Source: Metabacillus idriensis (GTDB lineage Bacteria > Bacillota > Bacilli > Bacillales > Bacillaceae). Taken from it: 64,000 nt of DNA. The notes beneath the pieces are model-generated. The model was not told where the DNA came from. It made no database searches and worked only from the letters and a program-made list of their open reading frames with translations. The position numbers and the translations under genes were made by a program. The stretch spans positions 62,001 to 126,000 of the forward strand of contig NZ_WKKF01000006.1 of the NCBI RefSeq assembly GCF_009674765.1, read 5' to 3'. Numbering within the stretch: position 1 is the first letter of the stretch; every line of letters begins with the position of its first letter. This document shows positions 59,988-64,000 of this stretch, in pieces.

Positions 59988-61673
59988 GTGTTAAAAATAA
60001 AACATAAATCAGACATCGAAATCGCTCAGGAAGCACCAATCAAGCCGATTCAGGAGATTTTTGGCGGTCTTGATATTCTAGAAGATGAAATTGAATATTA
60101 CGGAAAATACAAAGCGAAAATATCTTTGGAATTTTTAAATCGGGTGAAAACAAAACCTGACGGAAAAGTGATTTTGGTGACGGCTATTAATCCCACTCCT
60201 GCAGGAGAAGGGAAATCGACTGTAACCGTTGGACTTGGCCAGGCCCTTAATCTGCTGAAGAAAAAAGCCGTCATTGCGATGAGGGAGCCGTCACTCGGTC
60301 CAACAATGGGCATTAAAGGCGGAGCTGCTGGAGGCGGGTACTCGCAAGTTATTCCCATGGAAGAGATCAACCTGCATTTTACAGGTGACATACACGCAAT
60401 CACGACAGCTAATAATGCACTGGCAGCACTAATTGACAATCATATTCATCAAGGGAACGAATGCAAGCTTGATCCGCGAAGAATCACCTGGAAAAGGGTT
60501 CTGGATTTAAATGACCGTGCCCTTAGAAACGTAGTTATTGGCCTTGGCGGACCGGCAAATGGAACACCAAGGGAAGATCATTTCGACATAACCGTAGCCT
60601 CTGAAATCATGGCTATTCTTTGTCTTGCCTCTGACCTTGATGATTTAAATAAAAGACTTTCTAAAATTGTTGTTGGCTTTTCTTATGAGCGAGAGCCAGT
60701 AACAGTCGGTGATATGGGATACGAAGGAGCTTTGACTCTCTTATTGAAAGACGCCCTTAAACCTAATCTTGTTCAAACGCTTGAACACACTCCGGCGATT
60801 ATACATGGTGGACCATTTGCAAACATTGCCCACGGCTGCAATAGCCTTCTCGGCACAAAAATGGCTGCAAAGCTCGGTGACTATGTTGTGACGGAAGCAG
60901 GATTCGGAGCTGATCTCGGAGCAGAGAAATTCCTTCATATTAAAACGCGGGCTGGAGAATTTTCACCTGCAGCGGTTGTCATTGTCGCAACAGTAAGAGC
61001 TTTAAAAATGCATGGAGGCGTGCCGAAAGACAAGCTTGGAATCTCAAATAAAGATGCAATGCTTGCAGGTGCAGAAAATCTTGCGAAGCATATTGAATCG
61101 ATTGAAAGCTTCGGACTTCCTTATGTTGTAGCGGTTAATCGTTTTGTGACAGACTCAGAGGAAGAAACGGATGCTCTCATGAAGTGGTGCGAGGAGCATG
61201 CTCATCCTGCAGCTCTTACGGAAGTTTGGGAAAAAGGCGGTGCAGGCGGAATAGAGCTTGCAGAAAAAGTGCTTGAAACAATCGGGCATACGGATAATCA
61301 CTTCGATTACTTATATGATTTAAATGACAGCATTAAGGATAAAATTGAAAAAGTTGCTAAATCTGTTTATGGAGCTAAAGGCGTTGATTTTTCTTCAAAG
61401 GCACTGAAGCAAGTAAAAGAATTTGAACAGTATGGATGGTCTAATTTGCCCATATGCATGGCGAAAACGCAATACTCCCTTTCAGATCAGCCTGAGCTTC
61501 TTGGCAGGCCGAAGGATTTTACACTGACAATCCGGGAACTGAAGCCATCAATTGGTGCGGGATTCCTGGTTTGTTTAACAGGAGATATTATGACAATGCC
61601 CGGTCTGCCGAAAAAACCGGCTGCGCTTTCAATGAGTGTAGATGAAAACGGCAAGGCAAGAGGACTGTTTTGA
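59988..61673 (+). CDS. fhs: Formate-tetrahydrofolate ligase
   Basis: 561 residues, GTG start at 59988; the RBS is modest (AAGTAGGG). Joins formate to tetrahydrofolate with ATP, giving 10-formyl-THF. P-loop [16 protein letters not shown] near residue 66 and [20 protein letters not shown] near 100 are diagnostic; [18 protein letters not shown] and the C-terminal [17 protein letters not shown] complete the family. B. subtilis 168 lacks this gene as far as I recall, so this is a local addition. Stop overlaps the next start (TGATG). Confidence 0.95.
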   Translation: MLKIKHKSDIEIAQEAPIKPIQEIFGGLDILEDEIEYYGKYKAKISLEFLNRVKTKPDGKVILVTAINPTPAGEGKSTVTVGLGQALNLLKKKAVIAMREPSLGPTMGIKGGAAGGGYSQVIPMEEINLHFTGDIHAITTANNALAALIDNHIHQGNECKLDPRRITWKRVLDLNDRALRNVVIGLGGPANGTPREDHFDITVASEIMAILCLASDLDDLNKRLSKIVVGFSYEREPVTVGDMGYEGALTLLLKDALKPNLVQTLEHTPAIIHGGPFANIAHGCNSLLGTKMAAKLGDYVVTEAGFGADLGAEKFLHIKTRAGEFSPAAVVIVATVRALKMHGGVPKDKLGISNKDAMLAGAENLAKHIESIESFGLPYVVAVNRFVTDSEEETDALMKWCEEHAHPAALTEVWEKGGAGGIELAEKVLETIGHTDNHFDYLYDLNDSIKDKIEKVAKSVYGAKGVDFSSKALKQVKEFEQYGWSNLPICMAKTQYSLSDQPELLGRPKDFTLTIRELKPSIGAGFLVCLTGDIMTMPGLPKKPAALSMSVDENGKARGLF

Positions 61674-62176
61674 TGTTTGATCCGACTGCTTTTGATAACT
61701 TAAAGGTCGTCCTGGAAGGGGCGATTTACGATGCTGATCTTGGCGGAGTCATTACCGTAATAGACCGAAAAGATTTAGTGGATCTTGCAGCCATGTCAAG
61801 ATGCTACCAAAATACGTTTCAATTAAAAGAAGGAAAAAAAGCAGCTTCCGCTGAATTTCATCTATTGATGAATGTGTCACAATTATCCGGTGAACTGTTA
61901 AAGTCCGCTGCAGTTCCCGGGTGTGAAGTGATTTTATTCTTCCATGCCCGGACACCTGAAGATGAGACGTATATTAAATCAATCATTGAAGATCACTGGG
62001 GCGTTCATCAAGAGGTAACTCACAGGATTTCATACGGAGTCCCGTTTGAGGTCTATCATCATACATTTGAAGTGCAATTCAACCGGCTTATCGGGGAAGA
62101 ACAGATCGATGACTTAATCGCTATGGCTGATCATGCCATCGATACCCTTGAAAAAATAGATGAAGGAGCAAAGTGA
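61673..62176 (+). CDS. Hypothetical protein between fhs and bsaA
   Basis: 167 residues from ATG 61673 overlapping the fhs stop, and ending on the start of bsaA (GTGATG). Soluble alpha/beta protein: [39 protein letters not shown], then [20 protein letters not shown] and DEGAK. In B. subtilis the corresponding place near bsaA holds ypgR/ypgQ genes, but I cannot match this one confidently. Tight coupling on both sides suggests a role linked to folate or peroxide metabolism; unproven. Confidence 0.6.
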   Translation: MFDPTAFDNLKVVLEGAIYDADLGGVITVIDRKDLVDLAAMSRCYQNTFQLKEGKKAASAEFHLLMNVSQLSGELLKSAAVPGCEVILFFHARTPEDETYIKSIIEDHWGVHQEVTHRISYGVPFEVYHHTFEVQFNRLIGEEQIDDLIAMADHAIDTLEKIDEGAK

Positions 62177-62661
62177 TGAGTATTTATGACATAAAAATGA
62201 AAACCATAAATGGCGCGGAACAATCTATGAGTTCCTATAAAGGAAAGGTTCTCGTTATTGTGAACACAGCAAGCAAATGCGGCTTCACTCCGCAATATAA
62301 GGGACTGCAGGAGCTTTATGAACGCTATCAATCTGAAGGGCTTGAAATCTTGGGTTTTCCTTGCAACCAGTTTATGAGCCAGGAGCCTGGAGACGAAGAA
62401 GAAATCAAAAGCTTCTGTGAAATAAATTACGGAGTAACATTTCCGATGTTTGCAAAGGTTGATGTAAACGGCTCTGATGCCCATCCGCTTTTTACACACT
62501 TAACAAACGAGGCGCCTGGTCTCTTGGGTTCAAAAGCTGTGAAGTGGAACTTCACGAAATTTCTAGTAGATCGAAACGGTAAAGCAGTTGAAAGGTTTTC
62601 GCCAAATACAGACCCTAAAGAATTGGAAGAGAAAATTCAGCAGCTGTTAAAAGAAGCTTAA
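62176..62661 (+). CDS. bsaA: Glutathione-peroxidase-family peroxidase BsaA
   Basis: 161 residues from ATG 62176 (GTG 62173 also possible). Thioredoxin fold of the GPx family. Active-site Cys is in [16 protein letters not shown], with the family loops [14 protein letters not shown] and [12 protein letters not shown] (Gln/Trp/Asn partners). Bacterial members of this type use thioredoxin rather than glutathione, which bacilli lack. Length matches B. subtilis BsaA (160). Last gene of the fhs operon. Confidence 0.92.
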   Translation: MSIYDIKMKTINGAEQSMSSYKGKVLVIVNTASKCGFTPQYKGLQELYERYQSEGLEILGFPCNQFMSQEPGDEEEIKSFCEINYGVTFPMFAKVDVNGSDAHPLFTHLTNEAPGLLGSKAVKWNFTKFLVDRNGKAVERFSPNTDPKELEEKIQQLLKEA

Positions 62662-62715
62662 GCTGACTGAAGAGCTCTTCTTGTCTTGTTATTTATTCAT
62701 TTCTCATCATTTAAA

Positions 62716-62746
62716 AGAAGAAGCCTGAGTAATCGGCTTCTTTTCT
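62716..62746 (+). terminator. Terminator of the fhs-bsaA operon
   Basis: AAGAAGCC and GGCTTCTT stem with TTTTCTT tail. Confidence 0.8.
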
Positions 62747-62772
62747 TATATCCATTCCAAGGAGGATCCTTC

Positions 62773-63636
62773 ATGAAAATCATTGATGCTCATATGCATA
62801 TTTCTAAGATTCAAAGCTTTAAGCAAACGGCTGAGACATTATCATTTGTTGACTACTCGATTGACGGCCTGCAAAAAGAATATGAAGCAGAAGGCGTTGT
62901 TGCTGCAATAGCCATGGGTGTGACAGAAACTATACCTGGGGCATTTCCTGATCCCGAAGCTGAAACACCGATGGGAATTGACTTTGATGGACCGGTTCCA
63001 AACGAGTTTTTTTATTGTCCGGGGATCAACCCCAATAAATTGAATGAACAAAACCTGTTATTGCTTGAAAAGTCGCTTCAGAATCCGCAGACTGCAGGAA
63101 TTAAAATCTATTTGGGGTATTATCCTTATTATGCCTATGACAAGGTTTATGGCCCTATATATGAACTCGCAAAAGCCTACAGACTTCCTGTTGTTTTTCA
63201 CACAGGCGATACATACTCTGAACGCGGTCTTTTAAAATACAGTCATCCGCTTACACTTGACGAAGTGGCAGTCGAAAACCGCGATATCCAATTTATGATG
63301 GCGCATTTAGGGGACCCATGGGTGCTGGACGGGGCAGAAGTTGTCAATAAAAATGACAATATGTTTGCAGACTTGTCAGGACTGATTGTCGGCACTGCCA
63401 AGGATATTTCAGATAAAAAACAATCAAGGTTCTTTGATCATCTTCTTCATGCTTTGTCTTATTGCGAACACTATGAAAAGCTTTTGTTTGGAACGGACTG
63501 GCCATTAATTGGTGTTAAGCCTTTTGTAGATTTATATAAGGACATTATTCCTGATGAGCATCACGAGAACTTTTTTTATAAGAATGCACTGAGATTATTT
63601 CCAAAATTAAATATGGTTTTAAAAGAGGATTCTTAA
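62773..63636 (+). CDS. Amidohydrolase family protein (TIM-barrel metal hydrolase)
   Basis: 287 residues from ATG 62773 with GGAGG 8 bp before. Metal-binding HxH in IIDAHMHIS at the start, HTGDTYSERGLL, MMAHLGDPWVLDGAEVV and catalytic Asp in LLFGTDWPLIGVKPF. Amidohydrolase_2 (decarboxylase/lactonase) family; substrate not determinable. Followed 63 bp later by the degV-like gene. Confidence 0.82.
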   Translation: MKIIDAHMHISKIQSFKQTAETLSFVDYSIDGLQKEYEAEGVVAAIAMGVTETIPGAFPDPEAETPMGIDFDGPVPNEFFYCPGINPNKLNEQNLLLLEKSLQNPQTAGIKIYLGYYPYYAYDKVYGPIYELAKAYRLPVVFHTGDTYSERGLLKYSHPLTLDEVAVENRDIQFMMAHLGDPWVLDGAEVVNKNDNMFADLSGLIVGTAKDISDKKQSRFFDHLLHALSYCEHYEKLLFGTDWPLIGVKPFVDLYKDIIPDEHHENFFYKNALRLFPKLNMVLKEDS

Positions 63637-63699
63637 ATGTCTGTGCTTAATAAAAATAAACGGGGATAGTTTGAATTCTAAACAAAGGGGTAGTCATAT

Positions 63700-64000
63700 A
63701 TGAGGAGAAAAATTGCATGGGTAACAGACAGCACGGCAAGCATTGATGCGGAGATGAAAGATCATCCGGACGTCTACTGGGTGCCGATGGTCATCTGTAT
63801 AAATGATGAAGAATATCTTGACGGAGTGAATCTACAGGCAGATGATCTTTATGCCTTATTAAAAGACTCATCAAATGCCATTACCACCTCACAGCCGCCG
63901 CCAGGTGCATTTGTCGAGCTCTATACGGAGCTTGCAGAGAACTATGATGAAATAGTTTCAATCCACTTATCCAGTTTGCTCAGCGGTACATATACTTCTG
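63700..64000 (+). CDS. DegV family fatty-acid-binding protein (3' end cut off)
   Basis: Only the first 100 codons are in the window. Start MRRKIAWVTDSTASIDAEMK with AAAGGGG upstream. DegV landmarks: VTDSTASI (binds the fatty acid carboxylate), VPMVICINDEEYLDG, ITTSQPPPGAFVELYTELAE and IHLSSLLSGTYTS. DegV proteins (FakB) present fatty acids to the kinase FakA for phosphorylation. B. subtilis has several paralogues; which one this is cannot be told. Confidence 0.9.
   Translation, partial: MRRKIAWVTDSTASIDAEMKDHPDVYWVPMVICINDEEYLDGVNLQADDLYALLKDSSNAITTSQPPPGAFVELYTELAENYDEIVSIHLSSLLSGTYTS

Overview
The window is a stretch of a low-GC Firmicute chromosome, almost certainly a member of the Bacillaceae (Bacillus sensu lato). 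Most of it follows the gene order I know from the Bacillus subtilis 168 dinG to bsaA region: dinG, ypmA, ypmB, aspB, asnS, dnaD, nth, ypoC, ponA, recU, the ypp genes, a YpqE-type PTS protein, mrfA/mrfB (yprA/yprB), cotD, ypsA, gpsB, rnpB, ypsC, ypvA, ypwA, xpt-pbuX, bpsA-bpsB, dynA, ypbS, ypcP, ypdQ/ypdP, ypeP/ypeQ, cspD, ugtP, metA and bsaA. Spore genes (sspM-like, csgA, cotD) show an endospore former. Gene names rest on remembered family sequences and synteny; no database search was run.

Layout. 1-6250: replication helicase DinG (cut by the window edge), two small Ypm proteins, aspartate aminotransferase and asparaginyl-tRNA synthetase. 6260-12110: DnaD, endonuclease III and YpoC on the plus strand, facing the recU-ponA pair. 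12110-17450: the ypp cluster, full of short spore-related and unknown proteins on both strands. 17640-25670: EIIA protein, the MrfAB repair pair, CotD, YpsA, GpsB, RNase P RNA and a THUMP methyltransferase. 25800-34600: a second DinG-like helicase, an M32 carboxypeptidase, a guanine-riboswitch-controlled xpt-pbuX operon and single genes (YkvR family, L,D-transpeptidase, HAD phosphatase, GNAT). 34690-36530: alkylpyrone synthesis pair bpsA-bpsB with an unusual leader. 36600-42010: an accessory block between bpsB and dynA, with repeats, a Fur-type promoter driving a 28-codon membrane peptide, azoreductase, a MerR/CPBP protease pair and a half-length Spo0M-like protein. 42180-54600: the double dynamin DynA, nucleases, transporters, cold-shock protein, a stand-alone HPr and many small proteins. 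54700-64000: methyltransferase/AIM24 pair, YfhP, glycolipid synthase UgtP, methionine gene metA divergent from a tightly overlapping fhs-unknown-bsaA operon, an amidohydrolase and the start of a DegV protein.

Two dispersed repeat families stand out. Family A has full-length copies of about 300 bp with imperfect terminal inverted repeats and an internal terminator hairpin, sitting directly behind asnS and ypvA; core-only copies lie elsewhere. Family B (six copies in three places) has conserved flanks around a long hairpin whose arms differ between copies but still pair, which suggests selection on structure.

The most interesting unexplained locus is the compact Fur-box/promoter/28-codon ORF/terminator cassette at about 36.9-37.1 kb. 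I found no CRISPR array, rRNA or tRNA genes, no intact insertion sequence and no prophage.
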